A DNA stretch of 64,000 nt from CAYFZO01 sp964347615 (GCA_964347615.1 CAYFZO010000005.1:1-64000), one strand, 5' to 3'. Numbered from the stretch's first letter, positions 8,837 to 17,777 are shown. The notes: a model not told the origin generated them from the sequence alone. Program-made: numbers and translations.

Positions 8837-10870
8837 CTACTTCACCTTTATATCGAGCAACTGAGACGTGTCATTGCCGAATATGTCTATCACTTTAACC
8901 AAAGCCTTATATTCCCCTGGTCGCTCGTAAGTATGCGGGTCGGACTCAAGAGCGAGCACACGTTCATTTCGAGTGCGGTAAACCACCCACCCTTGCATGA
9001 AAGTGTCGTGTTGAAAATCCCAATCCACAGCCCAGTAATCTATATAGTCTGACCATCCTTTAACTTGGTCTCTGACGTCTTCTGGAATCAGTTCTGGATT
9101 CGGAATCACAAAATCCTCTATCTTTATTTGCACGGTCAAATCTTTCTCTATTTTTTGACTGTTACATTTGAGATAGGCTAATTCGAAAAAGCGAACGTCT
9201 CCTTTATCAACGGCTTGCTGTTCCATCACTTCCCTGGGAATTTGAAGAAAGCGCAGCCTAATCTCTTTCTGCCTTGCAACTCCATGCATGGGACTGCCCT
9301 TTTGCACTTCGTTATTCGGGCCGGCCAATCCCATTTCCCACTCCCACCCTAGAACGTGCAGTTCTTTCTGCTTGAGCTGTTCGCATTCGTCAAGTGCTTC
9401 ACTGACTTCATCGATCGTAACAGGAGCGTCCACCGCGCCGACGTGCACCATCGCCTTGCCTTTCCGGCCGTGCAAATGCGCCACGTCCGAAACCGGTTGA
9501 GCTTTGTAGAGTCTCAAAATAAACGCAAGATATTCATAAAGCGCTTGCTCGCTGAGTGATTTATCCTTCGCCCCGTTGAAAGTCACACCTTGCCAGTACT
9601 GGCGCTCATATTTGCCGAGGTTGAGGATTTCAAAAGGCTTGCAATTCTCTATCTCGAGCAGCCGCTTGCGGGTGGTATGGATTGCCCAACGGCCGAGGTC
9701 GCAACCGACCCAGCGGCGGCCAAGCTTTTCGGCAACGGCAAGTGTGGTGCCGGAACCGCAGAAAAAGTCGGCTATTAAATCACCTTCATTAGATGACGCT
9801 TTAATAATGCGTTCAAGCAAAGCTTCAGGTTTTTGTGTTGGGTAGCCAATATACTCATGAGAAACGACCCCCATTCCGGGAATATCATCCCAAATATTGT
9901 CAACGGTAGTAACTTCCTTGACCCGATTACCCACTTGCTCTCTATAGTACTTAATAGCTATATTACCCCTGTTTGTAGAAACCTTGCCTCGATTGATTAA
10001 AAGCTTTCCTCCATTCGTGACATAAATTCTGCCTTCTTTATTGAGACGAACAAGGCTTTCGTCGGAATAGCTTCCTCGGTCAGAAGTTCGAAAGTAACCC
10101 TTTTTATCTTTTTTATATTTTCTATTAGCTTCTTCCAATGAAATAAAGTTTTCTTTTTCGATAATATTCCACGTTGCTGCTTCAGACTTCGTGTACAAGA
10201 AAATAGTGTCTGCACTAAAGGGCATATATTTTGCATGGGTTTTCATTCCTCTCGTGATTTGCCTTCGCCATGTAATCTCATTTCTAAAGCCATCTGCCCC
10301 AAATATTTCGTCCAGTGCTAAACGAATGTAGCCACTTACTCTATAGTCACAGTGAACGTAAATACTTCCATCTTCCGCCAACAGATCCCGCATCAAGGCC
10401 AGCCTTTCATAAATCATAGAAATAAAAGAGGCTATACCCATGCCCCACGTATCCCTATACGCTTTTTCTTCAATTACCGACTGCTTTTTAGCAATCTTTT
10501 CGCCGCACTCTCCGACTTGCGTTGTAAAAGAAAAGTCGGCACCGGTCGCAAATGGAGGGTCTATGTAAATAAGGTCGATTTTCCCGGCGAACTTCTCTAG
10601 GAGCGAACCCATAACCAGCAGGTTGTCGCCCCAAACGAGCTTGTTCTTCCACCCTTCTTCAAAAGTGTCACCTTCCTTGCCTTCGTAAGCTTCAAAAAGA
10701 AGGGATTCCTGTGCACCCGGCTGCTTGCTTTGCCGCATCGCACGATTTTCATTGACCGTCTCAATAACCTGAAACGGCAAGCTTTCCCTCGGCACCGCTC
10801 TGAGCGTACCGTCCCCATTGTACTTTCCCGGCCATATCAGCTCGGTTTTAGTGACGTCTATCTTGGCCAC
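8837..10870 (-). CDS. type III DNA methyltransferase subunit Mod (adenine-N6, beta class)
   Basis: 677 aa. The catalytic motif IYIDPPFATGADFSF (about 98-112) comes before the AdoMet-binding motif DFFCGSGTTLAVAEKLG (about 363), the order of beta-class amino-methyltransferases. DPPF replaces the more common DPPY, which is accepted in the family. The region between the motifs should hold the target-recognition domain. A GTG start is favoured by a GAGGAG ribosome site about 8 nt upstream. It directly precedes Res, forming a complete type III restriction-modification pair. Mod marks host DNA and gives the pair its sequence specificity (family knowledge). Confidence 0.93.
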   Translation of the reverse strand: MAKIDVTKTELIWPGKYNGDGTLRAVPRESLPFQVIETVNENRAMRQSKQPGAQESLLFEAYEGKEGDTFEEGWKNKLVWGDNLLVMGSLLEKFAGKIDLIYIDPPFATGADFSFTTQVGECGEKIAKKQSVIEEKAYRDTWGMGIASFISMIYERLALMRDLLAEDGSIYVHCDYRVSGYIRLALDEIFGADGFRNEITWRRQITRGMKTHAKYMPFSADTIFLYTKSEAATWNIIEKENFISLEEANRKYKKDKKGYFRTSDRGSYSDESLVRLNKEGRIYVTNGGKLLINRGKVSTNRGNIAIKYYREQVGNRVKEVTTVDNIWDDIPGMGVVSHEYIGYPTQKPEALLERIIKASSNEGDLIADFFCGSGTTLAVAEKLGRRWVGCDLGRWAIHTTRKRLLEIENCKPFEILNLGKYERQYWQGVTFNGAKDKSLSEQALYEYLAFILRLYKAQPVSDVAHLHGRKGKAMVHVGAVDAPVTIDEVSEALDECEQLKQKELHVLGWEWEMGLAGPNNEVQKGSPMHGVARQKEIRLRFLQIPREVMEQQAVDKGDVRFFELAYLKCNSQKIEKDLTVQIKIEDFVIPNPELIPEDVRDQVKGWSDYIDYWAVDWDFQHDTFMQGWVVYRTRNERVLALESDPHTYERPGEYKALVKVIDIFGNDTSQLLDIKVK

Positions 10871-10881
10871 TTCTTATCTCC

Positions 10882-13737
10882 TCAATTAGCCGCCGGAATG
10901 ATACCTTCACTTCGGCAAAGGGATCTCAAGTCACATTCTTTACAGATTTTCGGTTCAGGCGGAGTAACTACCGCAAAGTCCTGATTCTGAATGCGACGCA
11001 CGGTCTGGTCGAAATGTTTTCCGGCTTCTTCTATCGAACTTTTTTCATAGGGAATAACCATCAGTGCGTCTTCCTTACGTGGCTCTGAAGTCCAGTAAAG
11101 CATTAAACGCTCCACGCGCCGATTGTGTCTGTGCTCCATGATATGCGCGTAGGTGCAAAGCTGCCGCTTATAGGCATCAATGAGCTCAGGCGTTCCTTCC
11201 GGGCGAGGAGAGGTCTTAAAATCCAAAAGCTCGAGTTTGTTGTCGCTTCCCATCAGCAAGTCAACCTTCCCCGACAGGATATAGTCGTCCTTTTCCAAAG
11301 ACACATCTACTTCGGTCATGACTATCCGGTGCATTTCATCTTGGTTCTGCTCAAAATAATTCATCACCTGTCGAAAAGCCGCCTTGCGGGCAGCTTCACC
11401 GATCGGTCGAACGTCACTGCTTAAAAGAAACTGGAAAGTACGGTCAAAAATTTCCTGAATTCGTTCTTCATCAAGCGTGTCGAGGCCACCGTCAAGAGCG
11501 ATACGGTGAATCTCCTCTATAGTCTGGTGGACAAGAAGACCAAAGAAGATGACGGCGGAACGCGACGGCATGAAATCGTATTCTCGAAAAAACTGGTACT
11601 GGCGTGGGCAAGTTTCATAAATCCTGAGATCGCCGGTAAAGCTGTAAGTCTTTTTAACCAGCGTGCGTTTTCTAAAGCCAAACTCTTGCTCAGAAAGCTT
11701 CTCTCTTTCCAGATACGGCCACTGTCTAAGACTTTCCAGTATAGGCATGAAGTGTCTTTTAGGCTCTGCATGAGCAGTGAGCGCCAGCAGGTTCTGAGCG
11801 CGGGAAAAAGCGACATAGTGAAGTCGCATCCGGTCGAAATTCGTAATCCGGCTTTCAGGTTCGAAAGGAGGCCTGTTGTAGAAAGACGAGAGGTCTCGAT
11901 CAATTTGTTTGGGGCTGGGAAGTTGCGCGTTCAGTGAACCAACCACCACGACGGGAAACTCGAGTCCCTTGACTTGATGGATGGTCATAACCTGAACGTG
12001 ACCTTTAGGAAAAGGGGAATCCGGATCCTCATATTCGTTAATGCCGTCGAGGTAGAGAAAGCGCAGGAAGCTGTTGAAAAAATAACGTTGCAGGAATTCC
12101 CGGTTACGGTGCGTTATGACGGTGTAGTGGTAGTAATTCTGGAAAACATTAAGCAGCTGGGAGAACACCGCAAGATTCCGGGCGATATTCTCATCGTGGA
12201 CCGCATTTTTGAAAGGTTCCAACGCAAGCATCCCATACAGGTAATCCGCGGGCCGCGTGTCGAGAGACTCCCCCTCTTGAAGACCGGCGATTTCAGCCGT
12301 CCATTTCTGCAACGCGCGAGCGAGCGGGTGTGGGCCGCTGAAACTGTGGGCAAGTTCAACAATTGCCGCATCCACATAAGAAGCGAGTTTAGAAAGCGCG
12401 CTGCTTACTTCTCCACGCCCTTCCCCGTGCCAATTAAAAATAATTGCAAAGCAAGCGACAATATAACGAATCTCCGGAACTTCAAAGTAAGCCCGCGCAC
12501 GTGGGCAGAACGCAGGAATCCCCTTACTCTTAAGCGCAGCAAGATACGGCTCGCTATGCTTTTCCCTCACGCTATGCAGCAACAAGGCCACTTGGCTGTA
12601 GTCTTCGATAACGTCATGGGTTTTCAGAAACTCCACGAAGTCGGCAAATCTCCCCGCTTCGTCTGGTTTATCTTCCCCCCAAATCGCAATAACGGAAGGA
12701 TAATCCGGGTGTGTTGCGTTGGCGTCAGCCTCTATAGTTTTGTCATAACGAAAGGAAGCTCCGTTGGAGTTTGCCCAGTTGGCCGAAGCCATCCAACGGT
12801 CGTAACGCTGTACTATGTTCTTATGCGACCGATAGTTAATCGTCAATTTAATAACCCCGCAATCAGGCATCCGAGTCTCAAACTCAAGAATGTTCCTGAC
12901 AGTGGCGCCGCGAAAACGATAAAGGCTTTGATCTTCGTCTCCAACCACGCAGAGATTCCGACTTTTTTCCGTAAGCTTTAGCAATAGCTGCTCTTGAATG
13001 TAGTTAGTATCTTGGTACTCATCCACAAGCACGTAACGAATTTCGTCAATTACTTCTTTTGAGATTGGAGGATCCTGAAGCAAATCATAGACGGTACGCT
13101 GCAGATGAGAAAAATCCACGCGATTTCTCCGTCGCAAAGTACGTTCATAGCGTTGATACGCTTTGCCGATCTCGTTGAGAAACGGGGTATCTGAATCAAG
13201 CAGTTTTCTGACCTCGATAAGTTCCTCAGCAATCTTGTCAAAATAACCGCGTACATTTTCGATAGCTTGCCAACGAGTATTCCAGCGGGAAAGATAAGGA
13301 AGGTTATCTTTCGGCCCTATGATTTCCTCAAAGTTTTCAAAGATAAAAAGTAGCTGGGTCAACTCATCAAGCGTTTCATAGTTGTGTCCCAAGTCCGTAC
13401 GATGACGATGACGTGTCAGCACACGGTTACAAAAACTGTGAATTGTTGAAATCCTTAACTCTGAGAGGTCATCCTCATAGCCAACTTTGCGAGCGGCGGC
13501 AATCAAACGGTCACGCAACTCAAAAGCCGCTTTGTTGGTAAAAGTACACAAGACCAGCTGCTTCGGCTCTGTCTTTTTCAGCAACAAAAGGTTCAGAGCC
13601 CGCAAAACGATGCTGTGAGTTTTGCCGGAACCGGGACCGGCAATCACAAGCAACGGACCCTCAAGATGAGCAACAACTTCGCGTTGGGCTTCGTTGAGCT
13701 CGGGATAATGCTCCGTTATCTCTGCAGCGACGCTCAC
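10882..13737 (-). CDS. UvrD/PcrA-type superfamily 1 helicase fused to a Cas4/AddB-like nuclease
   Basis: 951 aa. Helicase motifs: IAGPGSGKTHS (about 33), CTFTNKAAFELRDRL, VDEYQDTNYIQEQ, VVGDEDQSLYRFRGA, TIHQVKGLEFPVVVV and HYVAFSRAQN. The C-terminal ~250 residues hold a PD-(D/E)XK nuclease core (SGKVDLLMG ... ELLDFKTS) framed by four cysteines (YETCPRQY and CKECDLRSLC). That spacing is typical of an Fe-S-stapled nuclease. Such enzymes unwind and degrade DNA ends. The GTG start overlaps the RadC stop by 4 nt (GTGA), so the two are translationally coupled. A free-standing repair enzyme is possible, but the packing favours a defence role. Confidence 0.87.
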   Translation of the reverse strand: MSVAAEITEHYPELNEAQREVVAHLEGPLLVIAGPGSGKTHSIVLRALNLLLLKKTEPKQLVLCTFTNKAAFELRDRLIAAARKVGYEDDLSELRISTIHSFCNRVLTRHRHRTDLGHNYETLDELTQLLFIFENFEEIIGPKDNLPYLSRWNTRWQAIENVRGYFDKIAEELIEVRKLLDSDTPFLNEIGKAYQRYERTLRRRNRVDFSHLQRTVYDLLQDPPISKEVIDEIRYVLVDEYQDTNYIQEQLLLKLTEKSRNLCVVGDEDQSLYRFRGATVRNILEFETRMPDCGVIKLTINYRSHKNIVQRYDRWMASANWANSNGASFRYDKTIEADANATHPDYPSVIAIWGEDKPDEAGRFADFVEFLKTHDVIEDYSQVALLLHSVREKHSEPYLAALKSKGIPAFCPRARAYFEVPEIRYIVACFAIIFNWHGEGRGEVSSALSKLASYVDAAIVELAHSFSGPHPLARALQKWTAEIAGLQEGESLDTRPADYLYGMLALEPFKNAVHDENIARNLAVFSQLLNVFQNYYHYTVITHRNREFLQRYFFNSFLRFLYLDGINEYEDPDSPFPKGHVQVMTIHQVKGLEFPVVVVGSLNAQLPSPKQIDRDLSSFYNRPPFEPESRITNFDRMRLHYVAFSRAQNLLALTAHAEPKRHFMPILESLRQWPYLEREKLSEQEFGFRKRTLVKKTYSFTGDLRIYETCPRQYQFFREYDFMPSRSAVIFFGLLVHQTIEEIHRIALDGGLDTLDEERIQEIFDRTFQFLLSSDVRPIGEAARKAAFRQVMNYFEQNQDEMHRIVMTEVDVSLEKDDYILSGKVDLLMGSDNKLELLDFKTSPRPEGTPELIDAYKRQLCTYAHIMEHRHNRRVERLMLYWTSEPRKEDALMVIPYEKSSIEEAGKHFDQTVRRIQNQDFAVVTPPEPKICKECDLRSLCRSEGIIPAAN

Positions 13738-14432
13738 AACAACCCCGCTTCTCGGAAGCTGAAAGCTTCGTGAGTCGAAACAATGAGATGATCCATGACT
13801 CTCAACTCAATTGTTTCGGCGGCCAGCACGATGGCGCGAGTAAGAACTTTATCCTGACTGCTTGGCTGCACGTTCCCGTTTGGGTGATTATGAGCCAACA
13901 CGATTGTGGCTGCTCCGCGTTTAAGTGCAGATTCAACCACTCGTCTAGGATAAACCGCCGCTCGATTGACTGTCCCCGTCTGGAGGGTCTCGACGCCGTC
14001 TCTAAGAAGGCGGCACCCGGAGTCAAAATACGCTACCTCAAACACCTCATTTCGAAGCGCCCCTATTCTCATGCGCCAAAAGTTGCTCAAATTATCCGAA
14101 GCACAAAGCGCGTCCGCGCTTTCCGTAGATTGTTGCAAATAAAGCGTGGCCGCAGCTCGAATAATCTTAAGAGCGGCTGGAGCAACCTCCCCAATACCCT
14201 TAACTTTGGTCAACTCATCTAAAGGCGCATCCAATATCCCACGTAGGCTGCCAAATTTTTCCAACAATGTTTTCGCTGATTGTTTCACGTCAGATCGAGG
14301 AATAGCCAAAGTAAGAATAAGCTCCACAACTTCATGGTCTGAAAACCCTTCAAACCCGCATTTGATAAACCGTTGGCGAAGGCGTTTACGATGACCATCG
14401 TGCTGCGACGTCTTGACTTTGGATACACTCAT
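13734..14432 (-). CDS. RadC-like protein with helix-hairpin-helix and JAB/MPN domain
   Basis: 232 aa. The N-terminal half has the UPF0758/RadC helical region with a helix-hairpin-helix (KVKGIGEVAPAA). The C-terminal half has the JAMM metal site LAHNHPNGNVQPSSQDK, with two histidines, Ser and Asp. The biochemical role of RadC proteins is unsettled; mobile elements and defence islands often carry them (family knowledge). As first gene of the seven-gene minus-strand operon it may mark its start. No convincing sigma70 promoter was seen in the ~180 bp upstream. Confidence 0.88.
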   Translation of the reverse strand: MSVSKVKTSQHDGHRKRLRQRFIKCGFEGFSDHEVVELILTLAIPRSDVKQSAKTLLEKFGSLRGILDAPLDELTKVKGIGEVAPAALKIIRAAATLYLQQSTESADALCASDNLSNFWRMRIGALRNEVFEVAYFDSGCRLLRDGVETLQTGTVNRAAVYPRRVVESALKRGAATIVLAHNHPNGNVQPSSQDKVLTRAIVLAAETIELRVMDHLIVSTHEAFSFREAGLL

Positions 14433-14615
14433 GGCAACTATTCAATATCGCAACAGGAGGTAATACCAAGCCGAGATTTGGTTCTTAATAAGCGGATTGC
14501 AAGATTTTTATTTCAGCGGCCTTTGCATTCGTTGTCTTGGGTAAAAATTTTATCGCTGGTTGTCGCCAGTGATGCACCGAAAACACCGCAGCCTCGCAAC
14601 GCAAACAAATACCCT

Positions 14616-14834
14616 CTAACTCCTCATCGCAATCAAGACGGCGCCCGCGTAGACACCGACAATGGTCGCGAACAACACGACGCCTCCAATGAAAAGGCCA
14701 ACCATCCGGTGGATAGTGTTTGTTTTGACTTCCGCGATGCTGTCCTGCACGTCATGCACTACCCTTTCAAGGTTGTTCATCTTGCCATTGAGGTTCTGCA
14801 TATCGTCATGCAACGTTTTAAGAGTGATTTCCAT
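14616..14834 (-). CDS. small coiled-coil membrane protein (paralog 1)
   Basis: 72 aa from the internal ATG (MEITLKTLHDD). The first ~40 residues form a heptad-rich coiled coil, followed by one hydrophobic segment (MVGLFIGGVVLFATIVGVYA) and a short tail. It aligns along its whole length with the next gene, which has two to three more heptads. Above the chosen start the second gene reads GTGGAGACAAAC, with GGAGA as a usable ribosome site. Here the same spot has decayed to GTAGAAACGAAC, so translation may be weaker. The function is unknown; phage-type XhlA-like or DUF1640-like proteins share this plan. Confidence 0.6.
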   Translation of the reverse strand: MEITLKTLHDDMQNLNGKMNNLERVVHDVQDSIAEVKTNTIHRMVGLFIGGVVLFATIVGVYAGAVLIAMRS

Positions 14835-14885
14835 GTTCGTTTCTACAGTTTTAAAACTCCGCACGAAGCAAACAACCCGCGTCGC

Positions 14886-15146
14886 CTAACCCCCCATCGC
14901 AATCAAGACGGCGCCCGCGTAGACACCGACGATGGTCGCGAACAACGCGACGCTCCCAATGAAAAGGCCGACCATCCAGCGGGTAGTGCTTGTTTTGACT
15001 TCCACGATGCTGTTCTGCACGTTATGCACTGCCCCTTTAAGGTTCTGCACTTCCCCCTCAAGGTTGTTCACCTTGCCATTGAGGTTGTTCACCTTGCCAT
15101 TGAGGTTCTGCATATCTTCATGCAACGTTTTAAGAGTAATCTCCAT
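14886..15146 (-). CDS. small coiled-coil membrane protein (paralog 2)
   Basis: 86 aa starting at MEITLKTLHED, with GGAGA about 6 nt upstream of the ATG. The coiled coil carries in-frame heptad repeats of the type NLNGKVN, present twice in exact or near-exact form, followed by NLEGEVQ and NLKGAVH. A single membrane helix (MVGLFIGSVALFATIVGVYA) follows. It is a tandem duplicate of the downstream gene, separated by about 50 nt and on the same strand. The length difference is entirely in the number of heptads. The cytoplasmic or periplasmic side of the coil cannot be decided. The role is unknown; it sits between two defence loci. Confidence 0.65.
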   Translation of the reverse strand: MEITLKTLHEDMQNLNGKVNNLNGKVNNLEGEVQNLKGAVHNVQNSIVEVKTSTTRWMVGLFIGSVALFATIVGVYAGAVLIAMGG

Positions 15147-15608
15147 GTTTGTCTCCACGTTTCGGGGAGGCTTCCCGCGGAACCCCTCCGCGAGACTCGA
15201 CGGTTCGCATCGTTCGTCCGGCGCTCAAAGCAAATCAGACCGCTTTGAACACCAGCCGATTCTAGCAGGTCGAAAAGCGGCGGCGTTGCCGAACCAAAGC
15301 GACCACGCACCGCTTGCCTCGTGTCTGAGGCGCCGGATTATGCGCAGCCGTCGGGACAAATCGCCCTGTCATCCGACAAGCGGCAGCGTGAAGGCGGACA
15401 AACGGTAAAAACGCCGTCGCGTCGCAGGAGACGGGCGACGGCAACGCCGAATATCCCGCACCCCCAAACTACACCTGCGCCGAGAACAGGCGGGCGTAGA
15501 GGCCGTTCTCCTCGAGCAGTTCCTCGTGCGCGCCGTGCTCGATGATGTGTCCGGCCACGGAACAAACAATCGTTTCCGCCGATCCAGAACTCAGATTCGG
15601 CGTAGAAA
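15147..15608. other. intergenic stretch of core-like composition holding a stranded gene 3' end
   Basis: No credible gene was found here. About 15170-15460 is GC-rich like the housekeeping regions. At 15461-15555 lies the copied end of the ABC-transporter gene described separately, followed by about 50 bases up to the stop of the JAB-E1 gene. The junction looks like the original downstream flank of the transporter gene (inference). Confidence 0.5.
15461..15555 (-). repeat. direct repeat, left copy: stranded 3' end of the ABC-transporter gene
   Basis: These 95 bases match 18053-18147 with one mismatch (g here, a there). Read on the minus strand they encode the last 28 codons of the ABC transporter, ending GLYARLFSAQV and the same TAG stop, but without the rest of the gene. 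Together with the right copy it brackets the ubiquitin-like cassette. This fits insertion at the gene's 3' end, with the original end displaced and a replacement end brought in (inference). Confidence 0.9.
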
Positions 15609-17087
15609 TTAAGCATTCTGGCATATCTTACCGAGAAGCTTGACAGCACGTTGCCATACTGCACACCCATTGAATTTGGTGAGTCCCCCTGCCTTAGCGA
15701 CGGTTGTTTTTACCAGATACGACGGCGCTTCGGCATCACCCCTCGCACGGCGCTGCCAAAATTCACAGTTAGGATGGCATTTAGCGTTGATAATAGACGT
15801 TTTCCCCGTTAAAAACTGACAATCTTGTTGTTGCACCACCAGCCACCAATCTGCAGCAAGCAAGTAACGGAGCATCAGGTTAATCTCCATTCCTGCAACA
15901 CTTAAGCTAAACGGGAAAACGTTTTGATTTCCGCCTTGCTCTTCGGCGGGCAAATTGCTGACGTAGGACGGGTCGTCAAGCGAGCCGTCTAACTCCATCA
16001 CCACTTGGCTTGTGTCATATTGCCCATTGCAACGTAAACACCGGTGATACGGTGTAACAACGTGCGCCCGCCAATGAGCCGAAGACAAGCGAGCGCTTTT
16101 CTTATCTACTTCCACCGCGACTCCACCGTCTATAACCGGAATCAAATGTGCTTGCGCAATGTAATTCAATACGTCTCGGGCAACCGGGCGATCAACACAA
16201 CTGAAAATAACGTCGCAGTCAAGTGCCGTGCGGTAAGCAAACTCGTCGTGAATGGAAACAGGCAAGGGGGTTACTTTCATTTTTTCTGCGGTTGCATTGC
16301 GTTGCATCGCTTGTTTCGCCAAGGTGACCTTTAACTTGCCGACGTCCTTTATGGTTCCGTAAAGCAACCGGTCGAGATTATGTTTTTCAACCTTGTCGGG
16401 ATCAATCAAAACGGCTTGTGTGACGCCGATTCGCGCAATGGCTTCAGCAACGATACAGCCGACGCTACCTAGCCCGACAATACCGACTTTCAAACGTGAA
16501 ATCGTCTGCTGAACTTCTTGTCCCCAAGTGTCAAAAGTACGTCTGAGAATTTCCCTGCGTTCAGGAGGCGACACAAGTTTGTCATTGAAATAAATCGTGT
16601 ATGAGCGTGGGCCGACAACACGGACTTTCTCGCACCAACGGCGGCGCATCTGTCCGTCTTTTTCCCAGAAACGCGCACTCCAGTAGCCGTCCGTACCAAT
16701 CGTCAGACCCACCAGCGGCAAACCCGTTGCACCTGCCGGAAACGCCAGAACGTCGCGTTCCGCCTCAACGTCAGGGGTGCTCATCCCTTGCCAGCCCGGG
16801 GAAAGATGGCTGTGCATAAAAACCATTCCTGCCTTTTTTTCTCTTGCGATCCTCACTACCCGCGTAAGATAGGCAGGCTCAAAGCTTACGTTGCCGTGAA
16901 GTATGCGTTCATCTTTTTCCGGCAGAATAATCTCGTCTATCAACGCAACCCGCCGCATCTGCCCCGTGGATGGACGCCATAAGGCAAAGCAAAGATCTTC
17001 CTGCATTTCGCCGCGGCGGCAATGCTGCAGCAAATGCGTTTTAGCAACCGTATCCGCTTCCGACGTAAAAACGACTTCGAAACTCAT
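15609..17087 (-). CDS. fused JAB-type isopeptidase and E1/ThiF-like activating enzyme
   Basis: 492 aa from an ATG that overlaps the E2 stop (ATGA). Residues ~1-150 form a JAB/JAMM domain with the metal motif FMHSHLSPGWQGMSTPD (H-x-H ... S-x-x-D). Residues ~190-400 form an E1/ThiF adenylation domain with VGIVGLGSVGCIVAEA and the acidic LIDPDKVEKHNLDR. Two cysteine pairs (HRCLRCN and CHPNCEF) should bind zinc. E1 enzymes adenylate the C-terminus of a ubiquitin-like protein, and JAB peptidases remove or mature it (family knowledge). An upstream in-frame ATG at 17192 would add 35 residues inside the E2 gene and is not favoured. Confidence 0.88.
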   Translation of the reverse strand: MSFEVVFTSEADTVAKTHLLQHCRRGEMQEDLCFALWRPSTGQMRRVALIDEIILPEKDERILHGNVSFEPAYLTRVVRIAREKKAGMVFMHSHLSPGWQGMSTPDVEAERDVLAFPAGATGLPLVGLTIGTDGYWSARFWEKDGQMRRRWCEKVRVVGPRSYTIYFNDKLVSPPERREILRRTFDTWGQEVQQTISRLKVGIVGLGSVGCIVAEAIARIGVTQAVLIDPDKVEKHNLDRLLYGTIKDVGKLKVTLAKQAMQRNATAEKMKVTPLPVSIHDEFAYRTALDCDVIFSCVDRPVARDVLNYIAQAHLIPVIDGGVAVEVDKKSARLSSAHWRAHVVTPYHRCLRCNGQYDTSQVVMELDGSLDDPSYVSNLPAEEQGGNQNVFPFSLSVAGMEINLMLRYLLAADWWLVVQQQDCQFLTGKTSIINAKCHPNCEFWQRRARGDAEAPSYLVKTTVAKAGGLTKFNGCAVWQRAVKLLGKICQNA

Positions 17088-17461
17088 ACATTGTTCCAAA
17101 ATCTGCGAACGTTTTCCTTCAAATAAGCGTCCATGCTTCTGGTTGGCAACTTGTCCCATATTGACCCTGGAGGGCGGCTCATCACAATCCACTCCTGCCC
17201 GTCCGCCCCCCTGTATCTCTCAGCCGCCCCTCCCTTTCCATCATCAACGGGCGGACTTATGTGAAGCCAATGAGGTGGATATTCAGGGTATTTCTCTTCA
17301 CCTTGCATACTGACGCCCAGTGTGAACCGCTCCCCTTTGTGACGACCAACTTCCACTTTGTATGGAAATGCAACGACTTGCCCTTTCGGGCTATCCAGCA
17401 GCTCGGTCGTGCAGCCCAGAGATTCCAGCTCCTCTTTTATGCGCGTGACGTTATCCGACAT
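17084..17461 (-). CDS. E2-like (UBC-fold) protein without an active-site cysteine
   Basis: 125 aa. The motif EEKYPEYPPHWLHISPP (about 55-71) matches the E2 core, where strands are followed by a YPxxPP turn. The only cysteine is residue 17, in the first helix and far from the usual catalytic site. The protein therefore resembles bacterial E2 families (Prok-E2_E type) found with multi-ubiquitin proteins and ThiF enzymes. The start overlaps the Ubl gene by 11 nt and the stop overlaps the JAB-E1 start. It may act as a scaffold or use another residue (inference). The family assignment is good; the activity is open. Confidence 0.75.
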   Translation of the reverse strand: MSDNVTRIKEELESLGCTTELLDSPKGQVVAFPYKVEVGRHKGERFTLGVSMQGEEKYPEYPPHWLHISPPVDDGKGGAAERYRGADGQEWIVMSRPPGSIWDKLPTRSMDAYLKENVRRFWNNV

Positions 17462-17777
17462 TGTGTCCAGCAGCCTGTGCTACCGGCGTAGGGCTATTCG
17501 GTATAGCAACAAATTCCTTTTCAACGCTCAAATCAACCCAATCGTCGAGCTTGTATGGTGTATCCTGCTTCGTACCCTGCAAGAGATAATCCTCCGGCTT
17601 TCCAGAAAAAACACCCTTGTTTTCGGCAAGCCTCAGAATATCAAGCGCAACCAGTTTTTCATGTTGAGATAGAAGTTCCTGGCCGTTCACCTTGAAACGG
17701 TATCCCTCGATAGGTTTTTGCTCCGAGGGCTTAGAACCGTTGTTTTCCTCTGGCTTTTTATCGTTTTCTTTTTCCAT
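17451..17777 (-). CDS. ubiquitin-like protein (multi-ubiquitin domain type)
   Basis: 108 aa. After a charged, disordered N-terminus (~25 residues) there is one beta-grasp domain with the bacterial multi-ubiquitin signature: YRFKVNGQ, a helix LVALDILRLAENKG, then DDWVDLSVEKEFVAIP. The protein ends in glycine (GHNVG), so the C-terminus could be activated without processing. A strong AAGGAGG site lies 9 nt before the ATG. It is the first gene of the Ubl-E2-E1/JAB operon, and the overlapping downstream starts indicate coupled translation. In other bacteria such cassettes act in anti-phage defence by modifying phage or host proteins (family knowledge). Confidence 0.8.
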   Translation of the reverse strand: MEKENDKKPEENNGSKPSEQKPIEGYRFKVNGQELLSQHEKLVALDILRLAENKGVFSGKPEDYLLQGTKQDTPYKLDDWVDLSVEKEFVAIPNSPTPVAQAAGHNVG

